Assembly (NCBI GenBank): GCA_947650365.1
Contig: OX393549.1
Span: forward strand, 94,438,048-94,502,047
Length of the DNA stretch: 64,000 nucleotides
Direction of reading: 5' to 3'
From: Chamaelirium japonicum
Taxonomy: Eukaryota > Streptophyta > Magnoliopsida > Liliales > Melanthiaceae
Shown: positions 21,793 through 34,489 of the stretch, piece by piece
Numbering within the stretch: the stretch's first letter is position 1
How the letters are laid out: each line of letters begins with the position of its first letter
Position numbers and translations under genes: made by a program
The notes under the pieces: generated by a model
What the model saw: the letters and a program-made list of their open reading frames with translations, nothing else
The model's database searches: none
Told to the model about the DNA's origin: nothing

Positions 21793-24055
21793 TTGTAATA
21801 ATGTTTACCTTTTTTTGCTTTTTTATTTTTGGACCATTTAAGGTAAGATCAATCTCAGCTTCTATAAAATTTGTTGTGTTGAATGCAGTAGTTGTCAAGT
21901 CATCAGATGGTGTAACATTGGGTGATGACATGTCTTGTAATTGTGCCATTTCCTTTTCCTACGAAAAAAGGTTATAAAATGTTAGTTTATAAGATTGAAT
22001 AAATTTTTTAAAAATAAAAAAATAAAAAATTTTGTTTCAAAATCTTACCTTAGATATTTGGTTGAGAAGATATTGGCTTTCATCAGCAGGGTTAATTTCA
22101 AAAACCTTTGTCACAGTGTAGCTCCGACTTCCTTGTTTTAAATTGTAGTCGTTGAGCTTTATTTGGAAAGCATATGTGTTGTTTATTAGGTTTTGCAATA
22201 TTGATGAAACTGTACCATATCCATTATCCTAAAAATTTTAATAAGAATTCAGTAGAGCGTTTTGTTAAATATAAAGATATTTAAGTGATGAATTAAAATA
22301 ACCTTTTGAAAAGCATCATATAGAAAAGCCACCGGATGTTTAATCATTTTCTCTGCTTCTTTCTCAAAAATAACCATAGTTGCATTGCTAGTATTGTCAA
22401 GAACTTCTACGCGTAGCATAAACCTGCATATAGTTATATTGTTTAAAGTTTAATACTTCATGTAGATTTAATAATATAAGGGATTTTGAAAAATGTACCT
22501 TGGAATTGGATATTGAACTTCTATCTGGCATTGATTACACCAAAATATAGAGTTTTGTTTTTGAACCTTCTTTCGACATTCGCGACATGACTCATAGAAC
22601 CATCCAAAATCGTTTATAATGCTAGATATTGTTGCCTTGCAAGTAAATATAGTCTCCTATTTCATAAATTGTTTAGTAATTAACCATTATACTTGTGAAG
22701 TTAAAATATACTATACATAAATTTGTGACCCAAGTATGAATCAAATACATAAATCAATATTTACCTGATTCTCATTTTCCCATCTTAATTCTGAAATAGT
22801 TGCTAATGAGTGACGATTAACAAACATTAATTCTTTATCAGGTATGATAATCTTTTCTTGAGTAACCATATTTTCAATATGGTAATTCGCTGTAGACATA
22901 CTGATACGCAATATATAACGTTAGTAGGTCCAAAAATAATATTCATAGAAATTTTAATTATATATATTTACCTTTCAATTAGCTCGGTTACTTGAGGTAT
23001 TTGTAAATTAATGTAAATCTTTGTGGCATTGGTTGAAGACAATGAATATTCACCTGTAATAACATAAAACTTTTATTTATATGAAAGGTAAAGTCTAGGA
23101 ATGTAAATTTGATAAGAAAATAAAATTTTTTAAATAATTTACCTCTAAATTTCTTGACTATTGTTGAGGTCACTATCAGTATGACAGGCTCCAAATTTTC
23201 CAAACAAATATCGTCTTGTATTTGAGTAGTTGCTCCAGCCCAAAGTGTTATGGTAATAGATTTCTGGCTATTAATATATCAAGTTTTTTAGATGTATGAT
23301 AAATTTATATAAGATTTTAAAAAAATTTTGTTTAGAAGAAGATATTTTACTATTTATCTTGTAACACAATGGTTCTTCTTTTCACCATAGAATTTCTTGC
23401 TTCCACCTCGGTTATCGAACTAATTTTGGACAATCTTCCAACAACATCTACGTATAAGAGGTAAAATTATAAAGAAATTATTTTATAACTTATAATGAAT
23501 ATATTCATTAATTTGTATAAAAAAAAAATTTTAAAAAAAAAGTTTGAATGATTACCTGTAAGGTAGGTGTCCACTTGATAACGACTTGGTACATCATTAT
23601 ATTCAACGAATTCAAATTTTTCTCTTTTAAAACTAAGAGCTTCATCAATAACTTGTTTCACCGTAGTTGTCATAATGAAGTTGATCATATAAAGATTATG
23701 CACTGGCCTGAAATTATTTTTATTTGGAACCACCTTAAAATTTGTAATAAAATAGATATGGCCTTCCTGAAGTAGTGGTCTGTAATATGGAACTTGGTTC
23801 TTTCTAATAAAAGCATGAATGTGGTCTCCCTGTAAGAAAAATAAAAATTGTTATTGTAGATTAAATAAACGAAATAAGTAGATTAAACAATCATGGTGTA
23901 CTTACATTCTCGTCTAGAAGTACCATATCAAGACCAATTAGATCATTATTGTTTTTCACGTTGACAGCATCCCATATTCTTGTGAGCTTTACTTTGATTT
24001 TCCAATCTTGTTTGCTCGGAGATATTTCGTCGATGCATTGATGTCCAATTGTCAT
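21595..24055 (-). CDS. Helitron-borne RPA1-like single-strand DNA-binding protein, 11 exons
   Basis: RPA70-like proteins bind single-stranded DNA through OB folds; many plant Helitrons carry one, presumably to protect the displaced strand. Exons: 23906-24055, 23556-23829, 23351-23447, 23143-23267, 22972-23053, 22765-22900, 22499-22656, 22303-22423, 22049-22228, 21809-21958, 21595-21645. All junctions are GT-AG, phases agree, and the total of 1524 bases gives 507 residues and a TGA with no internal stop. Landmarks: KLTRIWDAVNVKN and IHAFIRKNQVPYYRPL (first OB fold, residues about 20-80), ITITLWAGA (second OB fold), KIYINLQIPQV, and a zinc ribbon with C312-x2-C315 and C328-x2-C331. The last intron holds an 88-bp AT microsatellite. 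It begins about 100 bp downstream of the Rep/helicase stop, on the same strand. The exon joins are my reading; the family call is firm. Confidence 0.9.
21702..21789. repeat. AT microsatellite, about 88 bp, in the last RPA-like intron
   Basis: A perfect AT/TA tract between exons 10 and 11 of the RPA1-like gene. Confidence 0.97.
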
Positions 24056-24156
24056 TGGTAATTATTTATGCCTACAAAACTCAAAGTGATATAAATGACA
24101 TAAGACTTTGCTAGGAAGTGATATAGAGAAAATGAAAATTTTATATAATTTTTGAT

Positions 24157-27100
24157 TTAGAATACAATACCTCTTTGCAAGTTATTGAATACTTCTTTGT
24201 ATACAATGTTTCTAGTGTAACATGAATCTTCACCTTCACTATTTTCAATTAAAAACTTCAAGCCTTGACGTGAGGTGACACGGGAAGCAGCTACGTATAA
24301 TTGGCCATGGCTAAAAACTGGTTTCGGTAAATAAATTCCAACACTTTTGAATGTTTGACCTTGGCTTTTATTGATTGTCATTGCAAAACAAACCTTTATC
24401 GGAAACTGTCTTGGCTTTAGGATGAATGGCCATTTGGATTCAGATGGAGACATTACTATTCTTCGAAGGAAAACCTTATATCCAATATGACTGCCAATGA
24501 TTATCCTTGCCTCAATAACCTTTGCTGCAAGTTGAGTTACTACCAATCTTGTACCATTGCATAGTCCACCAATTGGATTGATATTTCGTAGAAGCATTAT
24601 TGGCACTCCAACCTTCAGCTCGAGCTCATGCTTAGGGATTCCTGGAAAATTTAGAGTGTTCAAAAACTCAATGGGATATAATATATCTTGCTCTTGAATT
24701 CCGGATGTCGAGGGACAGATTCTATCAGCACTTAAATACTTGTGTACTTCACCAGGGATAGAAGAAAGAATATAGGAGTTAATGGTGTCCACAATGTCAT
24801 TAGTAGGAGCTAGTATGGCTCTTTGTTGAAGATATTCAGCTTCTTTGTAGTTTGCCAGAAAATTTGGATAAGTGACGTCAACAATTTGATTGATTGGATT
24901 ATCTCCTGATGGAATAAGTAAGTCATCTGGAATCTTTATCCATGATGGTTCATCTTCATTAGTGAATGAAATAACAGGTAAATTTCCATCTCCTAGGTCC
25001 AATATCCATTTACTGAAATTTGACATCGATTCCAAAGATGATGAGTCGGTTGATGCGGGTTGTAACCTCATATTGATAGTCAGGAAGTAAACACGATAAT
25101 CATTCCATAATTTTGATCTATTTATTGAGGCATCAACAATGTCTTCTCTTTTTCCTTTTGGAACAACTGGTAATATTTGTCTGAAGTCACCTCCCAACAC
25201 TAATACCTTACCGCTAAAGACCTTTTCATTTGCATTTTCTAGATCAAATCGCAATATATCTTTGAATGTTCGGTCAACCGCTTCAAACGCATACCTATGG
25301 TCCATAGGTGCTTCATCCCAAATAATTAAACTGGCTTTACGAATTAACACTGCTAGTTGAGATCCTTGAGAAATATGGCAAGATGAGTTATCATCAAGAT
25401 TAATGAGTATTTTGAATCTAGAATGTGCTGTCCTTCCACCAGGAATCAATAATGCTGCTATTCCAGAAGATGCCACTGCTAGAACAATTCTTCCTTGTGA
25501 ACGTACCCTTGTTATTATTGTTTTCCATAAATATGTTTTGCCTGTACCTCCATTGCCGTAGATAAAGAAAAGACCTCCTTCATTATTGTCACAGGTATTC
25601 ACAACAACATTGAAGACAGATTGTTGTTCAATATTCAAGTCGTTATATAAATGTAGATGATCATTTGCTAATTGATGTATATCATAATCAAGTTCTTCTA
25701 AGATCAATCTATTATTAGAATCTTCCAATAAAAACATATCTGGAAAAGGTATAGTTGGAAAATCCTTTATGGACTTTTGACTCTTATTTAGTAGCTTCTC
25801 AATTTCATACAAAGTGTAGTTTTTCAACTGTGAATCAGTTAAACGAAGGTCTTCGTAAGCTGATATTCGTCTTTGTCTATATAATATATCATCAGAAAGT
25901 AACGGCCAATTCTTATCCCATAATTGAAATGGGTCTGAAACTTCACAAAACAATAGTATTGTAACAAAAATTTCTCTCAATTGATGTCCCGTTAACCAAA
26001 ATGAAGCTTGTGAAATTGCTTCATGCCACTCATTATCACTGTCCAAAAGCCCAAGTGCATAGCATGCTGATTTAAAAGTTGGATGAATTATTCCATTAAT
26101 GCTTCTGATCTCTTCAAAACATGTTGGACCTTTAACAATGTTTAATAGCATTCTAAGATAAAATCTCTCACCTGAAGTAGGATGTGCATAGAAGATACGA
26201 CCTATACATCTTCCAGTTTTTCTTATAGTCCAAATTTTATCCATTTTTTGCCATACCCATTTGGTTGGGAAATCGGCATATGTCAATTCTCTAGCATCTT
26301 CAAATAGAGCATTTGTTTGCATCTATTCAGTAAACATCGTTTTCTCAATATCAAATCTGTTTATTACGTTGTCCAATCCTTCACGATCTTGAAAGATAAT
26401 ATTTTGCTCATCCAGAAGATGAAAATTTAATCGCTCAACTCCTGGGTCACGGAATTGGATGTCAAACTCAAATATCCTCCAAGATGCTTCAGAAGCAGAT
26501 ATATATCTACAATCCAAGTAGGTTTTGATTTCATCGACTTGACGAACCACTTCACGACTATTAAACCCATCATTTGATATGCTCTCCTCAATTACCATAG
26601 TAGCTCTATCTGGTCCCTTGTTAATATACTTGAACAAATATTTAATGGACCTTGATTGATTGCACCATTCAACATTAATATGAGCCTGGTACTTAACCAC
26701 CAAGTCAATATTATAAGGAACAACAAATCTGTTATCAATACTGATTCCATTTTTGACAGCTTGATTATCATTGTTTCTTCTTCTGTAAACGGGAAAACTA
26801 TCTTCAGTTATAGTAGTCTCATTATAAAATTTTTTTGGATATTGCTTTGAACATTTTCCATTTATCATACACGGTGATTTTGGATTCAAAACACCACATG
26901 GACCATGAATCATATATTGCATAACTGTTTCATATCCAATCGGATCTATATCTTTATCGGGTAACTCTGCAGAAATGATGTTATCTATTTTAGACGTTGT
27001 TGGATATTTGTCTTCGAGATTGAGGAATAATAATATATGAGCATGTGGCAAACCTCTCTTCTGGAATTCTATTGTATAAATTGCTGCAAAAAAAAAAAAC

Positions 27101-29229
27101 ATAGCAAAAAATTTTTTATTTAATTTAACTTTACAATTTAACAAATATGTATGAAGGAAGTCATAAGTGACATGAGCATACCTGCTTTAATTCTTCCAAA
27201 ATGAGATCTATGACGTAAATCCCTCATTAATTGATCTAATTTGATTTTGAAAACTCTAGCAATAATATCAGGCCTATCCTCTGGCTTTTGACCAGGTATC
27301 AGTTCCAAAAAATTTCTTAATTCTGGCCATTTGGGATTGCATGTGAATGTAAGAAATAAATCAGGTGGACCAGCCCATTTGCAAATCGCCATTGCATCTT
27401 GGTAATTTTGAATCATATATCTCGGGCCACCGGTGAAGCTTGGTGGTAATACGATTCTTCGTCCAACTAAAGCAGCATCTGTGTCTCCTCTAAGAACAGA
27501 ATCTTTCAATCCTTTGTATAGCTCGGCTCTGAGTTTAGTCTGATTATTTCTTACCCATGATAGTCTCTCCCACTCGATACATGTGTATGCATCGACAATG
27601 TATTGCTGGAATAGTCTGCCGCCTCGGAGTAATGTTTGGCCTTCATTTGTTCGTTGATTAATTCTGAATGCGTAGTATTCCCGCATAGATACACGATTTC
27701 TCTTCCTCATTCTCCTTCCATGAACAGCTCTGTACATTATATCAATTCTATAACCGTCTTCTGCATAGGGGAATAAAATTGGATATTGCATTGCCATAAA
27801 AGTAGGATGTAATTCTGTTATTCGATGTAATCCAGTTGATCTATCCTCAACAATAATATCTCTATTGGAATTAGAATCATTTATATCTCCAACAACTAAT
27901 ACTGCAACTTCTGAAGAGGTTGGCAAATTATATTGTCTTCCATCTGTTAGTCTTGTTCCAATAAGACGAATACGAACATTAAGAAAGTTCGTCTCGTGGA
28001 ATCGTTCTCTTGCCATTCTGAAGACTTTTGCAAGTTCATTATGTTCATCTATCATCTTCAATAATCCATCAACAATATTTGGATCCAAACCTCTAACATT
28101 GTCATTACGCCCTATAACATTTATTCGATTTGCCACTTCATTTTCTATATCATATATATACAATTGTGCAAACCTTGGTCTTTCACCATGATTTGGAAGT
28201 AAGGAACCAATTTGATGATAATTTTGACCACTGATACGGAATACATATGGTCCACCACCATTGTTTATATGTTTATCAATAGAACCACCCATAGAAGTGA
28301 ATGCAAACATTGAGTTGTATGCTCTTATGTTATCCTTAAAATTTCTTGAACGCGAACCACCTTCATGATTTAATAGCTGATCTAAAAACTCAGGGGTTCT
28401 CTTTAGAAGCGGTAGTTCAACCTTTCCATCTTGGCAGCAAATAGAAAATTTTGGATTGGTAGGACGTTTAGACTTTTCAGTGCGTTCTTCATACCAAACA
28501 ATAGCGCCACAATAGAAGCATACGTCATTTGGCTTTCCAAAGTCCCATGGTTGTGTAAAGATCCCTGATTATATACAAATTAAAAATAATATCAATAATA
28601 ATATTGTATACCAATTTGGAATATAAATTATATTTACAAACTTGGTATACGTACTTCTTGCGTAGTGTTGAAGATATTGGCTTCTATTGGCTTCTGTGTT
28701 GTTCTCACCAATTAAAATTGGAACAGGATCATCTATTTGTATACATTAATAAGAAAAAGCAAGTTATTAATTTGCTTTTGTTATGATTTAAAATTATAAT
28801 ATAAAATATATTTCTTTAGTAATGAGAAAAAAATATACCTGTGTTTGATATTGATATTTCAGTGCTATCAGAATGAGATCTTCTTCCACGAAATCTTCTT
28901 GAGTTATTGCTTCCTCTAGTATGTGTCATATTCCTTCTTTGGTGATTTGATGTTCCATCCCTTTCCATTATATTTCGTTCAGTAACGAATGTTTGTGAAT
29001 AGTTTGTAGGGAAGATTGATATAGTTGGTGCTTCAAAATGTTGCTCTATGGTCGCACGAGGGAGAATATTAGTTGGTTCACATATTTCTCGAAGTGAATA
29101 ACTATATGATTGATTAAAATTTGAACGACGATTTGATAAATAAATTCTCCTATCTCTTCGTTGTGCTAAAACAAATCTCCTCAGTTGTCTAGCTTTTCTA
29201 GCTTCTCTGATACGCTGATCATGATTCAT
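24157..29229 (-). CDS. Helitron Rep/helicase, four exons, one in-frame stop
   Basis: The RepHel protein nicks DNA with an HUH tyrosine endonuclease and unwinds it with a Pif1-like SF1B helicase. Exons: 28839-29229, 28655-28732, 27182-28564, 24157-27083; all junctions are GT-AG and the phases agree, giving 1593 codons including the final stop. Exon 3 has an N-terminal zinc finger (CFYCGAIVWYEER) and RAYNSMFAFTSMG. The HUH motif is LPHAHILLFL (H631, H633), and the paired tyrosines are in KYLFKYINKGPDR (Y766, Y770). Helicase motifs: Walker A GNGGTGKT (1127-1134), Walker B IIWDEAP (D1207-E1208), GGDFRQILPVV, NKSQGQTF and YVAASRVTSRQGLKFL near the C-terminus. Codon 871 is TAG (26323-26325), between FTE and MQTN, where relatives usually have tryptophan. 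Otherwise the frame is full length, so decay is very recent or the stop is read through, mis-called or allelic. Confidence 0.93.
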
Positions 29230-29736
29230 TCTGATATTTAAAAAATTAAAAAAATAATATTATATTAGAGAAAGAATTAAAAATTTATAAGATTATGTAA
29301 TATATAGAATAATAATTAATAAACATTGTTAAAAAATTGAACAATATAATACAAAAAGCAATATTCAATGATTAAAAAAAGAAGTAGCATATACGAAAGG
29401 AGATATTTTAGACATAATAATGATAAAATTGAAAACAAAGCTTGAAGAAATTGAATGAATTCGATGATTTAAGTAAATAGAGCAGAAGGTCGATGTTACC
29501 TAAATGAGCTTCGTAAATAAAGAGAACGTTCTTATGCTTTTGTGACAGTAAATATAAGAAAATACCTGAAATAATCAGAAGGTAGAAGAATGAAACTCCA
29601 TAATGAACATATATTTTTTTAATATTAAATCTCATTCATATCCATTTGAATATCAAACAAAATGTTATGATCTCTATGAAAAAAATTAAACAAATTATCG
29701 CTTTGTCATTTATTAACGCCACAACATCAAGACATA

Positions 29737-30340
29737 CACTGGTTTTTTGGTTACTTTTTCATTTGTTCTTCATGTGTTATATGATTGCTGGGTATGGTAA
29801 TAGGTTTATATCACTTCCTGAACTCATTATGCTTGCTATTTTTTGCAAAGTGATTAATTTTTTTTTGCAGGAAAAAATCGGGTAAATGGATAGTTTCTAG
29901 AAATAAAAATTAATTCATACAAAGGAAAGTCAATAAAGATATATTAACAAAGATAAATGCAATAAAAGACATTAAATTATAAACAGAAAGCCACCTATCC
30001 ACAATAGGGAGAAAAAATTTAGAAGATTAAAAACAAATTTGCTACTACTACCATTTTAAAGTGAAGTTGATTGCTTGGGATTACATTACAACATGTCAAA
30101 GAAACTATATCCCACCATAATTTCCCAAAATCAAATTTTGCGTAAGTAAGGAGGATTTCATCTCTCCTTTGCATAATCATCTCAAATAGCATGACATAAG
30201 AACAAATTAAAATGGGAAAAACCCATTATTGCGAGAACCGGCAACCCAATCAGCAGACAATATGATCTGACTTAAAAAAAAACATAAATCTAAATAAGGA
30301 AAAAAATCTGGTTCACTTGTAAATGCTCCTTTCTGGAAAT
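29737..30340. repeat. Segmental duplication inside the Helitron, copy 1 (partner 33432-34102)
   Basis: About 600 bp in direct orientation with high identity, from GGTTTTTTGGTTACTTTTTC to a GGTT(C/A)ACTTGTAAAT end. The partner lacks bases about 30341-30492 before homology resumes (TTTGTATATGAACCTATTC). Confidence 0.9.
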
Positions 30341-31802
30341 ATACAATGAACAAATTATAGGTCTTTTAGAACCGGCTTCAAAAGTACTTCCATAAGATTG
30401 AAATTGATTTGTTGGAATTTTTAGAACCTTGGCTTTATTCCCTTTTCCCACAGTTTCGCAGGATTTTTAATTCCTTTTTAGTTAGTGCAATTTTGTATAT
30501 GAACCTATTCTTATGAAGTGGGACTACAACACATCACTAAAGAAACTTATTTCAAAATCCTATTAAAAAAGTTTGTTAAGTCAAACCAATCATATTTCTC
30601 CCGCAATTTTTCAGCTTTCAATGGGAGTACCATTGTCTCAATTTTGCAGCACTTTGTACCTACATCCTTCTTAAGCCTTCACAAAATTCAATGTTCCTAA
30701 TTTCAAAAAATCTTCACCACTTACAAAACACAATAATCAAAATTGCATGCTAAATCCGCCCCCCTCGTCTTCTCCTTATACTAATAATTTGTAGAAATGA
30801 TCTCTCCATCTATCTTTTATCCCAGCTTAGCTACAGCCATGTTTTCTTCACAGACTTACTACGACTTATATCCCTAGTCCTGTCCCTCCACTTAGCTATT
30901 TTGTATATAACATTTCATAAGTCTATAAAGTCTAAAATTTGATGGAAAGCAATGAGTCATCAAGTTAGGTGCTACTAAAGGTATCATTTATTTCAAAAGC
31001 ACCCTAAGTTGAACATAATCACTAAGAGAAACGTATTAATAATTTTTACAACAAAACGGTGATAGAATAGTGAGAATATTACTTCAAATAACAAATATCC
31101 TTAATGTGAAGACCCAATTAAGGACACCTAATACCCAAACGACTCATCAGGAACACAATAACAGCTCATTTGATTTCTATACTAATAGTTAAAAGAGTAA
31201 AAACTGAATTGGATGCCCACATGCCGTACATTAACCAAAGTGCCGCTTTAATGGATAATGACATGTTTTATTGTCAATGGTTGTTCTCAAAATTAATGCC
31301 ATTGATGAAATTCATTGTGTTTCTAAGCGGTCCATGATTTCCAACCTGATTACAGGTCTGATCTTCTGCTTAATTGCTTGCACGACTTATTCTTTGACTT
31401 CTCTTTTGAAGACGTACCATGCAAAGGATTTTTAGCTAATGGTATAAGTAATTTTCAATTTCTGATGGTTTAGTAGTCTCTGTTTTGCATTTCCTAGAGA
31501 ATTAGAAAATTCCTATTATCTTACAACAGTTCTTTATGTACTGATTAGGTGATTGTCTGTGCTGAGAGACACTTTTAGGGCCTGAAGCATGAAGTCCTTG
31601 AAATTTGACATTCCACTCATGGCACTGACTGCTACTGCAACAATCCCAGTTCGAGAAGACATCATCAAGTCTATGCACATGTCAAAGGAAACAAAGATTG
31701 TTCTCACTTCGTTTTTTCGATCAAATATTTGATTTTCAGTGAGTTCTAAATATTGTCTCTGGATTGTGGACAGTTGTTTTGTTTGACTTAGGATACGGAA
31801 CA
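30341..31802. other. No recognised gene; unassigned open frame at 31534-31803
   Basis: AT-rich. An 89-codon minus-strand frame (31534-31803, containing SFDMCIDLMMSSRTGIVAVA) looks protein-like but I do not recognise it. It may be a captured exon. Confidence 0.3.
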
Positions 31803-32582
31803 TTTATTTCTTGCATATTTTCAGAGTTGCTTGTTCGTTGTAGCCAAATCGAAGACATGTTCACTGATTTCTATTATAATGCTAGTTGATGAATTTGCAG
31901 CTGCTAGTTTTTGGAGTGACTTGTGGACTACAAATCCCAGGAGGTTTGCGGAAGTATGAGATTTTATTTGAGTTCAACAAGGAGCAACCATGATTAGGAC
32001 AATTTATTAGTGTCAAAATATATATCAACGAAACAAAAGTAGAGCTTTAACTAATAAATCTTTAAAATTACATTAGGTGAGTACAAATTATTTGGACATA
32101 ACATAAATTTTTGTCTCTAATTTTGATTACACGATTCTTCTTTGTTGGTAATTAGTCCTTCATGTAGCCTCTTGTTTTCTTCTCGCAGAATCTTTATTTC
32201 TTGCATATTTTCAGAGTTGCTTATTCGTTGTAGCCAAATCGAAGACATGTTCACTGATTTCTATTGTAATGCTAGTTGATGAATTTGCAACTGCTAGTTT
32301 TTGGAGTGACTTGTGGACTACAAATCCCAGGAGGTTTGCGGAAGTATGAGATTTTATTTGAGTTCAGCAAGGAGCAACCATGATTAGGACAATTTTTTAG
32401 TGTCAAAATATATATCAACGAAACAAAAGTAGAGCTTTAACTAATAAATCTTTAAAATTACATTAGGTGAGTACAAATTATTTGGACATAAAATAATTTT
32501 TTGTCTCTAATTTTGATTACACGATTCTTCTTTGTTGGTAATTAGTCCTTCATGTAGCCTCTTGTTTTCTTCTCGCAGAATC
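31803..32582. repeat. Two-copy tandem duplication, 390-bp unit
   Basis: 31803-32192 and 32193-32582 are nearly identical; only scattered substitutions are seen. The junction falls in the last coding segment of the dsRNA-binding ORF, so its C-terminal codons and 3' flank are duplicated. Confidence 0.92.
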
Positions 32583-32944
32583 TTTATTTCTTCAGATATT
32601 TCGTCCAAGCGCTCCTCTAGACGTCCGTTGTAATACTGAAGTAGCTGCAAATTCTCAGAATTACAGTCTTCAATATGAAAACCATATGCATCTCTCATAA
32701 ATTGAATTGCCTTCTTAGCTGCTGATTGTTCTGAATCTGCTTTCTTCTTCGATACCTTTCCTCTAAACTCATACGGAATATCTTGAAGGTAAATTTCTGC
32801 GGTAGCATAGAATTCTCCTTCTTTTATAGTATATCCGTATTTCACAGGGGCACACTTCAGCTTGATCAGTATTTTATTTAATAAGTTTTTGTATGAAACG
32901 GAGAATTCGATGCTTCCATAATCGAATATTGGTATTTTCTCCAT
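32507..32944 (-). CDS. dsRNA-binding-motif protein with C-terminal coiled coil, in the Helitron
   Basis: From the ATG at 32944 this encodes 145 residues. Residues about 17-83 fit a dsRBM: an N-terminal helix SYKNLLNKILIKL, a beta region YATAEIYLQDIPYEFRGKV, and the basic C-terminal helix SKKKADSEQSAAKKAIQFM, which carries the lysine cluster that contacts the RNA backbone. Residues about 103-135 form a charged heptad-like coiled coil (RLEERLDEISEEIKILREEN). A good acceptor (TTTTTTAG) ends at 32956, so this may be the last exon of a longer gene; no upstream exon was found. Such proteins act in small-RNA biogenesis or binding. It may be a captured host gene or an element gene. The C-terminal end is duplicated at 32117-32192. 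Confidence 0.7.
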   Translation of the reverse strand: MEKIPIFDYGSIEFSVSYKNLLNKILIKLKCAPVKYGYTIKEGEFYATAEIYLQDIPYEFRGKVSKKKADSEQSAAKKAIQFMRDAYGFHIEDCNSENLQLLQYYNGRLEERLDEISEEIKILREENKRLHEGLITNKEESCNQN

Positions 32945-33431
32945 CACTCGAGGATCTAAAAAAGATAGATAGCATTACCAAAAGATAGAAAGCATAACCA
33001 AAAGAAATCGTAAATAGAAGAAAGTAAAAAAATGTTATTGATTATTCATCGGATGAATCAGAGAAAAAAGAATGCTCAATTTTAAAATCCAAGTAACAAA
33101 AGTTGAATTATCATGGTAACAATTTTAACAAATGACCCGTATATTGCATGATAATGATCTTCAGTCGTATGACGTGAGCCTTACATGTCCAAAATGGATG
33201 AAAATGGATTGATGGTTATATGATAATGATCTTCAATCCATTTACAAACGACTGATGTAAGGATGACGATGCTTCTTGATGTGATCAATATTTCGGTTAT
33301 TCAATTAACTGAAATGTAATATTTCGGTATATTTCATGAAATATGCAAATTTTTTAGGTGGTAAAAAAATTTTGAAATCATTATTTAGAATCTTCATCAC
33401 GTGAATATATAGCACTTAATAACATGATGAG

Positions 33432-34102
33432 ATGGTTTTTTGGTTACTTTTTCATTTGTTCTTCATGTGTTATATGATTGCTGGGTATCGTAATAGGTTT
33501 ATGTCACTTCCTAACCTCATTATGTTTGCTATTTTTTGCAAAGTGATTAATATATTTTTTGCAAGAATAATTCGGGTAAATGGATGGTTTCTAGGAAAAA
33601 AAATTAATTCATACAAAGGAAAGTCAATAAAGATATATTAACAAAGGTAAATGCAAAAAAAAGCATAAAATTATAAACATAAAGCCACCTACCCACAATA
33701 GGGAGAAAAAATTTAGAAGATTAAAAACAAATATGCTACTACTACCATACTAAAGTGAAGTTGATTGCTTGGGATTACAATACAACATGTCAAAGAAAAT
33801 ATATCCCATATTAATGTTTGCTGAGACCAATGGAGGTTTGAGTTATAAGCCCAAAATCTACTATGGGAGGGAATTATAGGCATTCATAATTTCTCAAAAT
33901 CAATTTTTTTGCGAGAAAGGAGGATTTTAGCTCTCCTTCACATAATCATCTCAAATAGCATGACATAACAACAAATTAAAATGGAAAAAACCCAATATTG
34001 CGAGAATCGGCAACCCAATCAGCAGACAATATGATCTGACTTAAAAAAGAAAAAACATAAATCTAAATAAGGAAAAAAAATCCGGTTAACTTGTAAATTT
34101 TG
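33432..34102. repeat. Segmental duplication inside the Helitron, copy 2 (partner 29737-30340)
   Basis: Contains a small insertion relative to copy 1 (around 33811-33880, beginning near a TTAATGTTTGCTGAG stretch) and skips about 150 bp at its right end. Bases 33000-33431 hold no gene. Confidence 0.9.
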
Positions 34103-34319
34103 TATATGAACCTATTCTTATGAAGTGGGACTATATCTTACAAAAAAAAATATAATAAAATGCATAAAAACTGACAACAAATAGAGCCAAAAGGTGAAAA
34201 TTATTGCAAAGGAAATAATAAAACAAAATTTAGAGGAAGATAAAGACTACAGCCCAGTAAAAGCGAAGCCAGAAAAGGGAAGTAAAATTTCAATTGATGT
34301 CAGCCCAATTACAAAATTT

Positions 34320-34401
34320 GTTGATAAATTGGATTCATATATGGATCCAAGGCCTTAAAGTAAACAATAGCTAGGCCCATAATAACCAAATAAAGATAAA
34401 T
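34320..34401. repeat. Duplicated segment (partner 37553-37634)
   Basis: About 82 bp, nearly identical, from TGATAAATTGGATTCATATA to CCAAATAAAGATAAA. A nearby pair, 34141-34188 and 34443-34490, shares AAAATGCATAAAAACTGACA. Confidence 0.88.
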
Positions 34402-34489
34402 CATTGGCCGAGGACCAACTGTTAAAGCCTTTCCTAATTACAGTATGTATCTTACAAAAACAAAATAATAAAATGCATAAAAACTGACA

